Below, one piece after another: positions 38,244 to 49,655 of a DNA stretch of 64,000 nt. The translations under genes were made by a program, and so were the position numbers. How positions within the stretch are numbered: position 1 is the first letter of the stretch; every line of letters begins with the position of its first letter. The stretch covers positions 3,545,641 to 3,609,640 of the forward strand of contig BPJS01000001.1 in NCBI GenBank assembly GCA_026004735.1. Reading direction: 5' to 3'. Source of the DNA: Isosphaeraceae bacterium. Lineage in GTDB: Bacteria > Planctomycetota > Planctomycetia > Isosphaerales > Isosphaeraceae. The notes under the pieces were generated by a model that worked only from the letters and a program-made list of their open reading frames with translations, was not told the DNA's origin and did no database searches.

Positions 38244-41196
38244 TCAGGGCGTGTCTGCCGCGGTCGGAATCCCCGCTGCCTGGTAGCGGTGCTCCTTGAG
38301 GAACGTCAGCAAATCGGCCATCTCGTCCGGGCTGACGTCCGTTTCGACGCCTTCGGGCATCAACGAGCGACCCGTCGATGCCAGCTCCTCCAGCTCGGAC
38401 CGGCACACGGTCTGCTCCCGTCCTTCGGCCTCCCGCAGCCGGATTGCCTCGGCGGACTCGCCGACCAGGAGACCTGTCAAGACCCGGCCATCCCGCGTCG
38501 CGGCCCGGTAGACTAGATAATCGGCGTCGATCGCTGCGTTGGGGTTGAGGATGTCATGGAGCAATTGCTCCCGGCTCTTGCCCAGGGTGTCGGCGATGTC
38601 AGGCCCGACCGGCGTTCCGAGGCCGCCGACCTTGTGGCAGGCCGCGCACGCCCGCGCGAAGACCGTGCGCCCGCGTTCCACATCGCCCCGGATCGTCGCT
38701 GCCATGCGATAGCGCGCAAGAACCTCCGAACGGTCGGCCGGCAGCCACTCGGCCAGGATGCGCCGCGCCCGTGACCGCAATGGCTCCGGCGCATCGACCG
38801 TGAGCGAACGGATCACGACCAGGTCTAAGTCGCCGGCTGAGACCGACCCGGCCTCGACGGCGTCGAGCAGCCGATCCGCACGATCGGCGCGGGCCGCCAG
38901 CAAAACGCCTAGCTCCCGACGGAGCACCCGAGGCGCTCCGGTCCAGGCCCTGAGCAACTCCTCCGCCACATCGGCATCCGAAAACGTCGCCGCCAACACC
39001 CGCGCTGCCTGGAGACGCTCGGATGGCTCGGCCTGGCCCTGAACAAGCGCGACCAACGCTCTTCGAGCCTCGTCCGGAGGCAACAGTCCGAGGAGGCCGA
39101 TTCCCGCCAGCCGCTCTTCGGCGTCCAGTCCGAAATCGGCGGTCGGCTCGGTCAGCTCGCGGACCAGTCCCTGCACCCACCGGAGTGCTCGGCGTGCCTC
39201 GTCCTGGTTCAACGCCGGGTCGCGTACGACCTGGTCGAGCGTCTGGCCATGCGAGGCGAGGCCCTCGACCAGACCAGTCAGGCCCCGCAGCCGCCAGGCG
39301 TTGGGAATCGCCTGGTCGCGGAGGATCTCGATCGCGGCGAGCACAGGTTGAGGCGCACCGCAAGCGGCGACGAGCCGGGCTGCCTCCCGCCACAGCGTGC
39401 GGTGGCCGGGATCCTCGGACGCAAAAAAAACCGTCGCTCTGGGCTAGTCGGGAAAGCAGTTCAGGCTCATCGCCCCGGACTGCGTGGAAGACTGCCCGGC
39501 GGGTCCATAAATCGTCGCTTCCTCGGATGGCGGCCTCCGTCAGGGCGGAGAGCTTTGCGGGATCGTTCGACCAGCTCAAGCCCAGCGCGGCCAGGTACCG
39601 CACCCGGGGATCCGGATCCCGGGCCAGTCTCCGGAGGATCGGCGCTGCGTCGGCGGTCGCCGCGGCGCCGCGGGCCACGAGACACGCGGGGGCCTGTTCC
39701 CGCACCCGAGCGTCCGGGTCGCCAGCCAGCCACGCCGCCACTTCCAGAAGCCTTGGGTCCGGGGAATCAGTCAGTAACCACGCGGCCCGGCTCCGCGACT
39801 CGGGCGTTCGTCCGTTCCGGACCATCGCCTTGAGCCGGTCCTCCAATCCCGAGATTCCCCGCTCCCGCAGCAGCCGCGATGCCGTCGATCGGTGCCAGCC
39901 GCTCGGAGACTCTAAAAGGCCGATCAGTTCGACGGGAGCGAGCTCCGCCAGCGAGCGGGGATGCGGGCTGCCGTCCCAACGCTCGGGCACAATCCGCCAG
40001 ATACGGCCGAGCTCGGCGCCGGCGTGCAGGTCGGGCCGATTTTTCAGTTCTGGGGGCATCCATCCGGGATGTTCGATGACCGCCCGATACATGTCCACGA
40101 CGTAGAGCGCTCCGTCCGGGCCGTGGGCCAGAAAGACGGGACGAAACCAGTCGTCGGACGATGCGAGGAATTCGCGGTCGAGCTCGACGTGGCGACCGCG
40201 CCAGCCGGCCCCCTCGGGGGTCAGCGACTCGCGGTGGACGAGGTTGCCGGTGGGGTCACACGTCAAGATCGCGTGGAGATATTCCGGACCGAGCGCGTCG
40301 CCCAGATAGATCGTGATTCCGCAGGCTGCCGAAAACGAGCCGGCATGCTGTCCGGAGGTCGTGAAGTTGCGGCTGATCGGAAAAATGGCGGCGGCGCCCC
40401 CAGGTCCCTGATTGTCGGTTTGCAGGGGGCGCGGCGGCACTGCCGGATTGGCCCGGACCAGGTGGGTTGGCTCCAGGATCGGGATCAGATGGTTGCGGTT
40501 GGTGCAGACAAAGCGTCGGCCAAAATCATCGGTTGTGTTGCCAAACTGGCCCATGCCGGCCGTCAGCTCGTACTGGTCCGGATCGAGGGGATTGAACCGG
40601 AAGTCGTGCGTGCCCAACTCGACCTCCGGTCCCCCACCGGCGCGGCGCACCCGGCCCCCCCGCAGGCCGTTGGCGACGGTTACCCAACCATCCACTCCCA
40701 GCGTCGGGTGCGAGACTCTGAGCTGGGGATTTTCGGCGGCGAATCCCTCAAACCAGACGTCCCGCTGATCGGCCCGACCATCGCCGTCGGTGTCCTTCAG
40801 ATAGAGGATCTGCGGGGCGGCCGTGACGATCAGGCCCCCGCGCCAGGGGAGCAGCCCGTTGGCGAAAAGCAACCCCTCGGCAAAGGTGACCGCATGCTCA
40901 AAGAACCCATCCCGATCGCGATCCTCGAGCCGTTGAATTCGGCCCTGCGGGTCTTGGCCCGGACCAGGACCGTTGGGATAGTCACGCATCTCGACGACAT
41001 AGAGCCTCCCGGCCTCGTCAAACGCCATCGCGACCGGGCTTTGGATCTGCGGCTCACTGGCCACCAGCTCCACCGTCAGGCCCGGGTTGAGCGCAAAGGT
41101 CTGCCGTTCGGCCTCCGGGGTCCGGGGCGAGTCCGCCCAGACGACCGTCGCCCATACGATCATCCAAGCCCCGAGCCCCATCTCTGGCCACCGCAT
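38244..41196 (-). pseudogene. Frameshifted PVC-type membrane-bound dehydrogenase / haem c protein
   Basis: One gene read in two frames. The first frame (from the ATG at 41196) has a signal peptide, then a beta-propeller (about 30-460) of the 'membrane-bound dehydrogenase' type with VELVASEPQIQSPVAMAFD, LYVVEMRDYPNG and DTDGDGRADQRDVW. HEAT-like repeats follow up to FF at 39430. There the reading shifts in a run of eight T. The second frame continues the same protein (ASEDPGHRTLWREAARLVA), more HEAT repeats and a C-terminal haem domain with CAACH and GPDIADTLGKSREQL, ending at 38244. With seven T the whole frame would be intact, about 983 residues. It may be a true mutation, a sequencing error or slippage. 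Confidence 0.8.
39423..39430 (-). other. Homopolymer slippage site (eight T on the coding strand)
   Basis: GGTTTTTTTTGC in the minus-strand gene. Before it the frame is Gly-Phe-Phe; after it the frame that retains family similarity needs one base fewer. It is the only homopolymer of this length that interrupts a gene here. It is a natural spot for polymerase slippage. Confidence 0.8.
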
Positions 41197-41348
41197 GGAA
41201 CAAGCCTCATCGCAAAACAGATCGCCAGGGTTGGCCTTGAACTCATTCCGGGCAGGTGGCAGCCACCAACCAACTGAGCGACGATTCACCCAATCCTGGT
41301 TCCAAGCTCAGTTTACCCCGAGCGGCCATGATCTCCGGCGGGTTCGAC

Positions 41349-41377
41349 CTGACGCATCTAGACTACCGGACCATATT
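41349..41377 (+). promoter_or_regulatory. Candidate sigma-70-like promoter of the ArsC-family gene
   Basis: CTGACG and CATATT with 17-base spacing, four of six matches each. It would start transcription about 60 bases before the preferred ATG (41446), or about 10 before the ATG at 41395. It lies in the divergent gap shared with the PVC-type gene. This is a weak call on pattern only. Confidence 0.3.
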
Positions 41378-41445
41378 GTTCTCTGAGGAGCCTGATGGGT
41401 TCCTCGATGGCACGAATTGAACCCGCTTGGGAGAGTCGGATCCCG

Positions 41446-41778
41446 ATGGCCAAAGTCGATCTGTTCTATATGCGTCCTGGCTGCGTCTCGTGTCAAAAAA
41501 CGTCCGCCCTGCTCGAAGCGGGCAAAGCCGTGGTGGCCCAACAGCGCCAGTCGAAGAAGGAACCCATGAGCGACGCCGACGCTCAGGCCTTGTTGCAATC
41601 GGTCTCGAAAGTGATCATCGCCCGTGGCAAGTCCACGGAAACGCTCAAGGCCGCCGACGCGACGCTCGACCATCTCCGCGGCCCCACCGGCAACTTCCGG
41701 GCCCCCATGCTGAAAGTCGGCAAGACGCTGCTTGTCGGCTTTCATGCCGACACGATCAAGACGCTGGTCGGAGGCTGA
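41446..41778 (+). CDS. ArsC-family (seleno)protein, cysteine form
   Basis: A 110-residue thioredoxin-fold protein. It opens MAKVDLFYMRPGCVSCQKT, with CxxC at the helix start, and ends with GPTGNFRAPMLKVGKTLLVGF, the signature of the planctomycete ArsC/Spx-like family in which some members carry selenocysteine. Here both positions are Cys codons (TGC, TGT) and no in-frame TGA occurs. It probably acts on a disulphide or related redox partner; true arsenate reduction is unproven. An ATG at 41395 has a better ribosome site (GAGGAG, five bases away) and would add 17 residues, but family similarity starts at 41446. Confidence 0.72.
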   Translation: MAKVDLFYMRPGCVSCQKTSALLEAGKAVVAQQRQSKKEPMSDADAQALLQSVSKVIIARGKSTETLKAADATLDHLRGPTGNFRAPMLKVGKTLLVGFHADTIKTLVGG

Positions 41779-41815
41779 GTCCGCCTGGCCTCAGGCCGGC
41801 TCCCGCCGGGAAAGT

Positions 41816-41846
41816 GTTCGGTGCGGGCTGCTAACCCGCACCGAAC
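41816..41846. terminator. 12-bp perfect inverted repeat between convergent genes
   Basis: GTTCGGTGCGGG at 41816-41827 pairs perfectly with 41835-41846, with a 7-base loop (CTGCTAA). It lies between the ends of the ArsC-family gene and the EF-G gene, so it could stop transcription from both sides. There is no T-run on either side, hence a terminator role is likely but unproven. Confidence 0.55.
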
Positions 41847-41947
41847 GTCCGACGAGGCGAGTCGCGGCACTGGCGGAACGGAAAGGGGGCCTTCGGGGTT
41901 TTTCGAAGGGGCGATCGCCGCCGCCGAAACCGTCGCTGGCGAAGCGA

Positions 41948-44017
41948 TCATTCCTCCTCGAGTTGCCCACGGGATTTGAGGTAGCGGTCGACGATTTCCT
42001 TCTGGATGTGTGCCGGCACGGGTTCGTAGCTCTTGAACTCCATCGAGAAGGAACCCTGTCCTCCGGTCAGGCTCTTGAGTTGTGAGCCGTAGGTGAGCAC
42101 CTCGGCCAGCGGCACGTCGGCCTTGATCACCTGCAGGTTTCCGCCGAGCGAATCCATCCCGGTGACATGGCCGCGGCGGGTCGACAGATCGGCCGTGATG
42201 TCGCCGAATTTGTCGCTGGGGACGGTGACTTCAATCGAGACGATTGGCTCGAGCAGCACCGGCCGCGCCGCCTCGAACGCTTTGCGAAATGCGGCGGCCG
42301 AGGCCGTCTTGAAGGCCTGCTCCGAGCTATCCACGTCGTGATACTTGCCGAAGTAGACTTCGACTTCGACGTCGACGACATGGTTGCCCGAAATGACGCC
42401 CTTCTCCATCTGTTCGCGGCAGCCCTTCTCGACCGCAGGGATGAAGTTGTTCGGGATCACGCCGCCCTTGACGGCGTCGATGAAGTGAAAGCCAGCCCCA
42501 CGTTCTCGGGGACGCAAGCGAAGGTGCACTTCGGCGAATTGTCCGCGCCCGCCGGTCTGCTTTTTGTGCCGGTGGTTGGCCTCGCTGGGCGTGGTGATCG
42601 TCTCCAGGTAGGGGACTTGGGGGGTATGGGTGTTCATGTCCAGCTTGTAGCGGTTTTTGAGCCGCTGCTGGATGACGTCCAGATGAAGATCCGACATCCC
42701 AGAGATGACCAGCTCGTGGGTCTGCGGGTCGCGGCGGACGGAGAAGGTGGGATCTTCGTCGGCGATCTTGGCCAGACCGGCCGATATTTTCGCCTCATCC
42801 TCCCGCGCCTTGGGTTCGACGGCCCGCGGCACCATCGGGATCGGGAACTTGATCGGCTGTAGCCGCAGCATCTGGGCACCACCGAGGTTGGAGACGGTGT
42901 CCGAGACGTGCAGGTCGTCAAACTTGGCGATGGCCACGATGTCGCCGGCAATGGCTTCGGCGACCTCCTCATTTTGCTTCCCTTGGGGCATGTAGATGTG
43001 CCCGGCCTTGGCCGTCTTCCCACTCCGGAGGTTGACGAGCGTTGTATCCGAGGTGATCCGGCCCGTCAGGATCCGCAGGTAGCTCAATTTGCCCATGAAC
43101 GGATCGATCGAGGTCTTGAAGACCTGTGCCACCAGGGTCCCCTCCTCCTGAGGGATGATCTCCTCGTCCGGGGCGTCGTCGCCCTCGCCTCGTTTGCCGA
43201 AGCGGTGGATGTCGTCTGGCGAAAGCCCGCACTCGGCGATCAGATCCAACAACTCCTTGAGGCCGAGATCCTTCTTCGTGCAAATGCAGAGCACGGGAAC
43301 GAGCTGGCCAGCGGCGATCGCGTCGTGGGCCGCCTTACGCAGTTCATCGGGGCCGATCGCCTCCCCCTCCAGGTACCGGCTCATCAGTTCTTCGTCGGAC
43401 TCGACGACCTGCTCGACGAGCATCTGGTAGGCCTCGGCCGGGGCGAGCGGGCAATCTGGAACCGCGGTTTCATGCTCGGCGATGACGTCGATCACGCCGC
43501 GGAACGACGCCCCTTGGCCGATCGGCACGTTGAACGGCACGCACGAGAGTCCGAACGCCTCACGAATCGCGTTGAGGTCCCGGACGTAGTCGGTGTTCTC
43601 GGCGTCCATCTTGGTGATGGCGATCAGCCGGCCCAGCCCGAGCCGGGTGGCTTCCTGAAACATGCGGCGGGTGTTGACCTCGATGCCGGTGGGACCGGAG
43701 ACGGCGATCACCACGTTTTCGACGGCGGCCAGACCTTCCAGGGCACTGCCGATAAAATCGGGGTATCCGGGCGTGTCGAGCAGATGGATTTGTTTGCCCT
43801 TCCACTCCAGATGCCCCAGATGGCAATCAATCGTGAAATGCCGTCGTTTCTCCTCGTCGTCGGTGTCCAGGACCGAGGTCCCGTCGTCCGGAGAGCCCTT
43901 GCGAGCCGTCACGCCGCCGAGAAACAGCAGAGCGTCGGCCAGGCTGGTCTTGCCTGAGGCTCCGTGCCCAGCCAGGGCCACATTGCGGATATCGGAGACA
44001 TGATAGCGGGTTGTCAT
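41948..44017 (-). CDS. Elongation factor G-like translational GTPase
   Basis: A 689-residue EF-G-family GTPase with all five domains. G1 is GHGASGKTS, G3 is DTPGYPD, G4 is TKMD instead of NKMD, and the G5 SA motif is replaced by CT in LCICTKKD. Domain IV (about 470-600) and V have the pattern TGGRGQFAEVHLRLRPRERGAGFHF, and IIPNNFIPAVEKG is conserved. The altered GTP motifs and the GHGASGKTS P-loop place it with the EF-G paralogues (EF-G2-like) and not the housekeeping FusA. AGAGG lies before the ATG at 44017. Its role in translation or ribosome recycling is undetermined. Confidence 0.85.
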   Translation of the reverse strand: MTTRYHVSDIRNVALAGHGASGKTSLADALLFLGGVTARKGSPDDGTSVLDTDDEEKRRHFTIDCHLGHLEWKGKQIHLLDTPGYPDFIGSALEGLAAVENVVIAVSGPTGIEVNTRRMFQEATRLGLGRLIAITKMDAENTDYVRDLNAIREAFGLSCVPFNVPIGQGASFRGVIDVIAEHETAVPDCPLAPAEAYQMLVEQVVESDEELMSRYLEGEAIGPDELRKAAHDAIAAGQLVPVLCICTKKDLGLKELLDLIAECGLSPDDIHRFGKRGEGDDAPDEEIIPQEEGTLVAQVFKTSIDPFMGKLSYLRILTGRITSDTTLVNLRSGKTAKAGHIYMPQGKQNEEVAEAIAGDIVAIAKFDDLHVSDTVSNLGGAQMLRLQPIKFPIPMVPRAVEPKAREDEAKISAGLAKIADEDPTFSVRRDPQTHELVISGMSDLHLDVIQQRLKNRYKLDMNTHTPQVPYLETITTPSEANHRHKKQTGGRGQFAEVHLRLRPRERGAGFHFIDAVKGGVIPNNFIPAVEKGCREQMEKGVISGNHVVDVEVEVYFGKYHDVDSSEQAFKTASAAAFRKAFEAARPVLLEPIVSIEVTVPSDKFGDITADLSTRRGHVTGMDSLGGNLQVIKADVPLAEVLTYGSQLKSLTGGQGSFSMEFKSYEPVPAHIQKEIVDRYLKSRGQLEEE

Positions 44018-44098
44018 CGGGCCTCTCCGGATCGTCAAAGGAGAACCAAATGGGGGCGGACCGCCCGCCAGGCCGCAACGGTCGCTTCCATCGAAGGC

Positions 44099-44827
44099 TC
44101 AGGACCCATCGCAACGCACGGCAGCAATTGCCTCGGCCAGCGTGAACCGACCTTCGTAAAGCGCCCGGCCCACGATGCACCCGGCGATTTCGCGGTAGCC
44201 GGCCAGCCGCCTTAGATCGTCTAGGGAGCCGACACCACCTGAGGCGATCACCGGCAGTCGCAGGGATCGGCCCAGAGCGGCGGTGGTCTCCAGATCAGGC
44301 CCATCGAGCATCCCATCGCGGCCGATGTCGGTGTAGATCACGGCGGCCAGGGGCAAGCCTTCGAAACGGCGGGCCAGGGTCAGGGCGTCCACTTCGGTCG
44401 TCTCGAGCCATCCGCGGGTCGCCACCTTGCCGGCACGGGCATCCAGTCCGAGGACAACCCGGCCCGGATACCGCTCGGCCAGGCCCGCCAGCCAGTCCGG
44501 CCGCTCGAGCGCCGCGGTGCCCACGATGACCCGATCGACGCCGGCTTCCAACCACAATTGAGCCGAGGCGTCGTCGCGCACCCCGCCCCCGAGCTGGCAG
44601 GGAATCGCCACCGTCTTGAGGATGGCCCGAACGGCGTCCACGTTGACCGGTGTGCCGGCTCGCGCCCCGTCGAGATCGACCAGGTGGAGCCGACCGGCTC
44701 CGCCCCGCTCCCAGGTCGCGGCGGTCTCGGCCGGATCGTCGCCATAGACCGTCTCTCGGCTGTAATCTCCCTGACGCAGCCGTACGCAGCGGCCGCCGCG
44801 TAGATCGATGGCGGGGATGACGTCCAT
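44099..44827 (-). CDS. hisA: ProFAR isomerase (HisA)
   Basis: Isomerises the ProFAR intermediate of histidine synthesis. The 242-residue (beta/alpha)8 barrel has the N-terminal catalytic Asp in VIPAIDLRGGRCVRL, the phosphate loops GGGVRDDASA and ASGGVGSLDDL, the second acidic site in YTDIGRDGMLDGPD, and VIVGTAAL. The ATG at 44827 fits the family length; a longer ATG at 44860 has no ribosome site. hisH is 11 kb away on the other strand. It is divergent from the cox operon. Confidence 0.93.
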   Translation of the reverse strand: MDVIPAIDLRGGRCVRLRQGDYSRETVYGDDPAETAATWERGGAGRLHLVDLDGARAGTPVNVDAVRAILKTVAIPCQLGGGVRDDASAQLWLEAGVDRVIVGTAALERPDWLAGLAERYPGRVVLGLDARAGKVATRGWLETTEVDALTLARRFEGLPLAAVIYTDIGRDGMLDGPDLETTAALGRSLRLPVIASGGVGSLDDLRRLAGYREIAGCIVGRALYEGRFTLAEAIAAVRCDGS

Positions 44828-45303
44828 AACCACCGGGGGCCGATCCGAGACCAGGAACATGCGCAGCACGCCCACTTGTTTGGCACGATAGCCCGGTCGG
44901 CGTAGGCTCGCAAGCCAGTCGCACTGCCCCGCGCCTCCTCTCCCGCGACTGGCCGGCGACGGCGGCCGATCGGTTCCTGGAACGATTTCGCGGCCGTCGT
45001 TAGGTGACGCGATCTGGCGGCCGCCTCTCTCCTCGTCGCCAGAACCGGAGCCGCGGGCCTTGAGACGCCGTTGGGGCCGCGTTAGGATCTTTGATTGATG
45101 CGGGGTGTCGTGCCGTGAGAGGCAGGCGCCGGCTTGCGGCCGAGCGGCCTCGCTTTCCCCTTCCGCCTGATCCTGCGACCACGACTCGGGCCTGACACGT
45201 GCGCTCTGGTGATCGCCCGCCGATCGCCCTGGCGAGCAGCAGCGGCCCCACCGGCTCGCGGGGGGGCGTTTGTCGCCGTGTTGGACAACGGGAGGAAACG
45301 GGC
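44828..45303. other. Divergent intergenic region between hisA and the cox operon
   Basis: A gap of 476 bases carries the candidate cox promoter at 45060-45088, and on the other strand the hisA leader. A 17-base sequence at 45034-45050 (CGTCGCCAGAACCGGAG) is found again at 7450-7466 before rdgB. The region from 45090 to 45303 would be a ~210-base leader; no stable element was identified in it. GGAGG with 8-base spacing precedes the GTG at 45304. Confidence 0.4.
45060..45088 (+). promoter_or_regulatory. Candidate sigma-70-like promoter of the cytochrome/cox operon
   Basis: TTGAGA (45060-45065) and TAGGAT (45083-45088) are separated by exactly 17 bases. They match the consensus at five and four of six positions. 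The start would be near 45095, about 210 bases before the GTG of the dihaem cytochrome. Confidence 0.4.
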
Positions 45304-46599
45304 GTGATCTCGTCCTGGATCCGCCGGGTGGGAGCCGCTGGGCTGCTCCTGCTAGGCGCCGGTTGTGGCCAGCTCGAAGGGCCGCTGCCGCTGACCTATT
45401 CCACCAGCATTCAGGCCCAAGAAAGCCTGGCCGACAAGCCGCTCCTCCGCGCGACGATCCAGCAACGACTCACCGAACTGTTTGGCCCAAGCCCGGACGT
45501 GATGCGCGTCCCGCCCGGAGCTCCGCTACCCGAAGGCGGCGCCCGCCTGGCCGCGTTTGCCATCCTGGGCGACGAGAGCGCCGAGGCGCGGCCCCGACGC
45601 GTCGCCTTCCGGACCGCCGACGGTCAGGACGAGCCGATCCGCGGCGGCTACGCCATCTATCGCGAGCAGTGTATGCACTGCCACGGCGCCTCCGGCGACG
45701 GCAACGGTCCCACGGCGCCGTTTCTCTGGCCCGCGCCGCGAGACTACCGCCCCGGCATTTACAAATTCACCTCGACGGCCGGTTCCGGCCCGGACAGCAA
45801 GCCGACCCGCGACGATCTGCGCCGAACCATCCGCCTGGGAATCGCCAACAGCTCAATGCCGGCCTTCGAGTCGCTCCTGACGCCCAACGAGATCGAACAA
45901 GTCATCGATTATGTGATGTTTCTCAGCATGCGCGGCGAGGTCGAGGGTGGCTTGCTCTTTCTGGCCCAGGACCTCGAGGATGCGGACGCCGAGACCGAAC
46001 TGAGTCCCGAGGCCGTCGCGGAGGTGGCCGAACTGGTCTTCGAACGCTGGCGGTCGGCCGAATCGAACGTCCTAAACCCGAAGGTTCCCCGCCCCGAGCC
46101 GACCCGTGAGAGCATCGAGCGCGGTCGGCGGCTCTTCCTCGGTGAGAAGGGGTTGCAGTGTTACGGCTGCCACGGCCTGGACGGCAAGGGCAACGGCGAG
46201 AGTTTCATCGACTACCGAAGCTTCGTCAGAGCTGTTTTCGAGGGCAACCCCAGCCGCGAGAAGATCCTGGCGCTTAAGGAAGAGGCCGAAAAAGCCAATA
46301 AGAAATGGGGCGACGATTGGGGGAATCCGATCCGGCCGGGCAACCTGACCACCGGCCAGTACAAAGGCGGCCGCCGGCCGATCGACATCTACTGGCGGAT
46401 CGCCAAGGGGATCAACGGCACCCCCATGCCGGTCCACCTCGGTAGCCAGTTGACCAGCGATGAGGAAGTCTGGGATCTGGTCAATTTCGTACTCGCCTTG
46501 CCCTACCAACCTGACTTGCTTGAAGACGCCCAGCCGGTCGCACCCGGCGAGGCGACGGCGGGGGTCGCGATTGGTTCGGCCGGTTCCGCGGGGCATTGA
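45304..46599 (+). CDS. Dihaem cytochrome c lipoprotein, first gene of the cox operon
   Basis: A 431-residue protein with a lipoprotein signal (LLLLGAGC, Cys near residue 19), so probably anchored at the outer face of the membrane. Two haem sites: CMHCH near residue 121 and CYGCH near residue 289, each in a cytochrome c domain with a downstream Met (SSMPAF and GTPMPVH). The GTG start is fixed by GGAGG eight bases upstream. It precedes coxB directly, so it is the likely electron carrier to the oxidase CuA centre, which lacks its own haem. Whether it also takes electrons from an alternative complex III is not visible here. Confidence 0.85.
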   Translation: MISSWIRRVGAAGLLLLGAGCGQLEGPLPLTYSTSIQAQESLADKPLLRATIQQRLTELFGPSPDVMRVPPGAPLPEGGARLAAFAILGDESAEARPRRVAFRTADGQDEPIRGGYAIYREQCMHCHGASGDGNGPTAPFLWPAPRDYRPGIYKFTSTAGSGPDSKPTRDDLRRTIRLGIANSSMPAFESLLTPNEIEQVIDYVMFLSMRGEVEGGLLFLAQDLEDADAETELSPEAVAEVAELVFERWRSAESNVLNPKVPRPEPTRESIERGRRLFLGEKGLQCYGCHGLDGKGNGESFIDYRSFVRAVFEGNPSREKILALKEEAEKANKKWGDDWGNPIRPGNLTTGQYKGGRRPIDIYWRIAKGINGTPMPVHLGSQLTSDEEVWDLVNFVLALPYQPDLLEDAQPVAPGEATAGVAIGSAGSAGH

Positions 46600-46653
46600 G
46601 GATCCAGGCTCGTGTCGACAGAGCAACCAACCAACCGGGAGTGAGGCGGAGCC

Positions 46654-47487
46654 GTGCGTTACTGGAGCCTGCTCTTTCTGGTGACCGCCGTGCTGGTGGT
46701 GGCAGCCTTTGGAGTCGGAGCGTTCGACCCGTCCTGGTGGCTGCCCGAGAATGTCTCGCTCCACGGCCCGCTGCATATCGGAGCCGAAGTTGACCACCTG
46801 TTCATTCTGATCCTGGTGATTACGGGCCTGGTGTTCATTGGCACCCAAGCGGCCCTGGTTTGGACGCTCTGGCGCTATCCCCGCGAGTTTCAACCCAAGG
46901 CCACCTATCAACACGGGAGCCAGCGGCTCGAGGTCGTCTGGACCATCATCCCGGCGGCCATCCTCGTCTTTATTGCCCTCTACCAACTCGGGGCCTGGAC
47001 CGACATCAAGTTCCGCTCGGCGCAGCCGAAGGTTCCGCCGATTGCTGAGGTGACCGCGCGACAGTTTCAGTGGCTAATCCGCTACCCGGGTCCGGACGGC
47101 CGAATCGGCACCCCGGATGACCTGCACACGATCAACGATCTGCACTTTGTCAAGAACGAGCCGACCGTCATTCACCTCAAGACCCGGGACGTTCTGCACT
47201 CGTTCTTCCTGCCCGCGATGCGGATCAAGCAGGACGCGGTTCCGGGACTGACGATCCCGGTCTGGTTCGATGCCGACCGAGCCGGAACCTACGATCTGGT
47301 CTGCGCGGAGCTGTGCGGTTGGGGTCATTACAAGATGCGTGGGGTGGTGACCGTCCACGAGACGCGCCGCGACTTCGAGGAGTGGGCCAGTCGAGCGCTC
47401 GAAGAACAGAATCGCTCGCAGTTGGCGACGATCGGAGGGACCGTGGCAACGGCATCGGCGGCAACGGCCGACGCGGGGGGGAATTGA
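46654..47487 (+). CDS. coxB: Cytochrome c oxidase subunit II
   Basis: The 277 residues have a leader helix (about 4-22), two more membrane helices (about 50-75 and 90-112) and a cupredoxin domain. The CuA ligands are the His in LHSFFLP and the cluster CAELCGWGHYKM with two Cys, Glu, His and Met in the usual order. There is no fused cytochrome c domain, unlike caa3 subunits, which fits a separate donor upstream. The GTG start follows GAGGCGGAG. An Ala/Thr-rich end follows the domain. coxA begins seven bases after its end. Confidence 0.93.
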   Translation: MRYWSLLFLVTAVLVVAAFGVGAFDPSWWLPENVSLHGPLHIGAEVDHLFILILVITGLVFIGTQAALVWTLWRYPREFQPKATYQHGSQRLEVVWTIIPAAILVFIALYQLGAWTDIKFRSAQPKVPPIAEVTARQFQWLIRYPGPDGRIGTPDDLHTINDLHFVKNEPTVIHLKTRDVLHSFFLPAMRIKQDAVPGLTIPVWFDADRAGTYDLVCAELCGWGHYKMRGVVTVHETRRDFEEWASRALEEQNRSQLATIGGTVATASAATADAGGN

Positions 47488-47493
47488 AGCGCC

Positions 47494-49407
<1,914 letters not shown>

Positions 49408-49655
49408 CCCACGGCAGATACGCCCGGCCCCTCCGCCTTTGGCTGGCTGCGTTGTGAATCTCTGGAACGCCAAAGCTCTGGCAAGCCGGACGGTCTCGGA
49501 TCGCGTGGGCCGAACCAAGCGTTCATTCCGCGAGGGTCTGCCGAGAACCGATGCCGCAACGCCGCGCGGCTGTTCCGAACACGGGCCTGCGGGGCACGGT
49601 CGCAGGGTCGGCCCAACGAGCTTGCACGGAATTCGGCCGCATTGAGCCCCACGCC

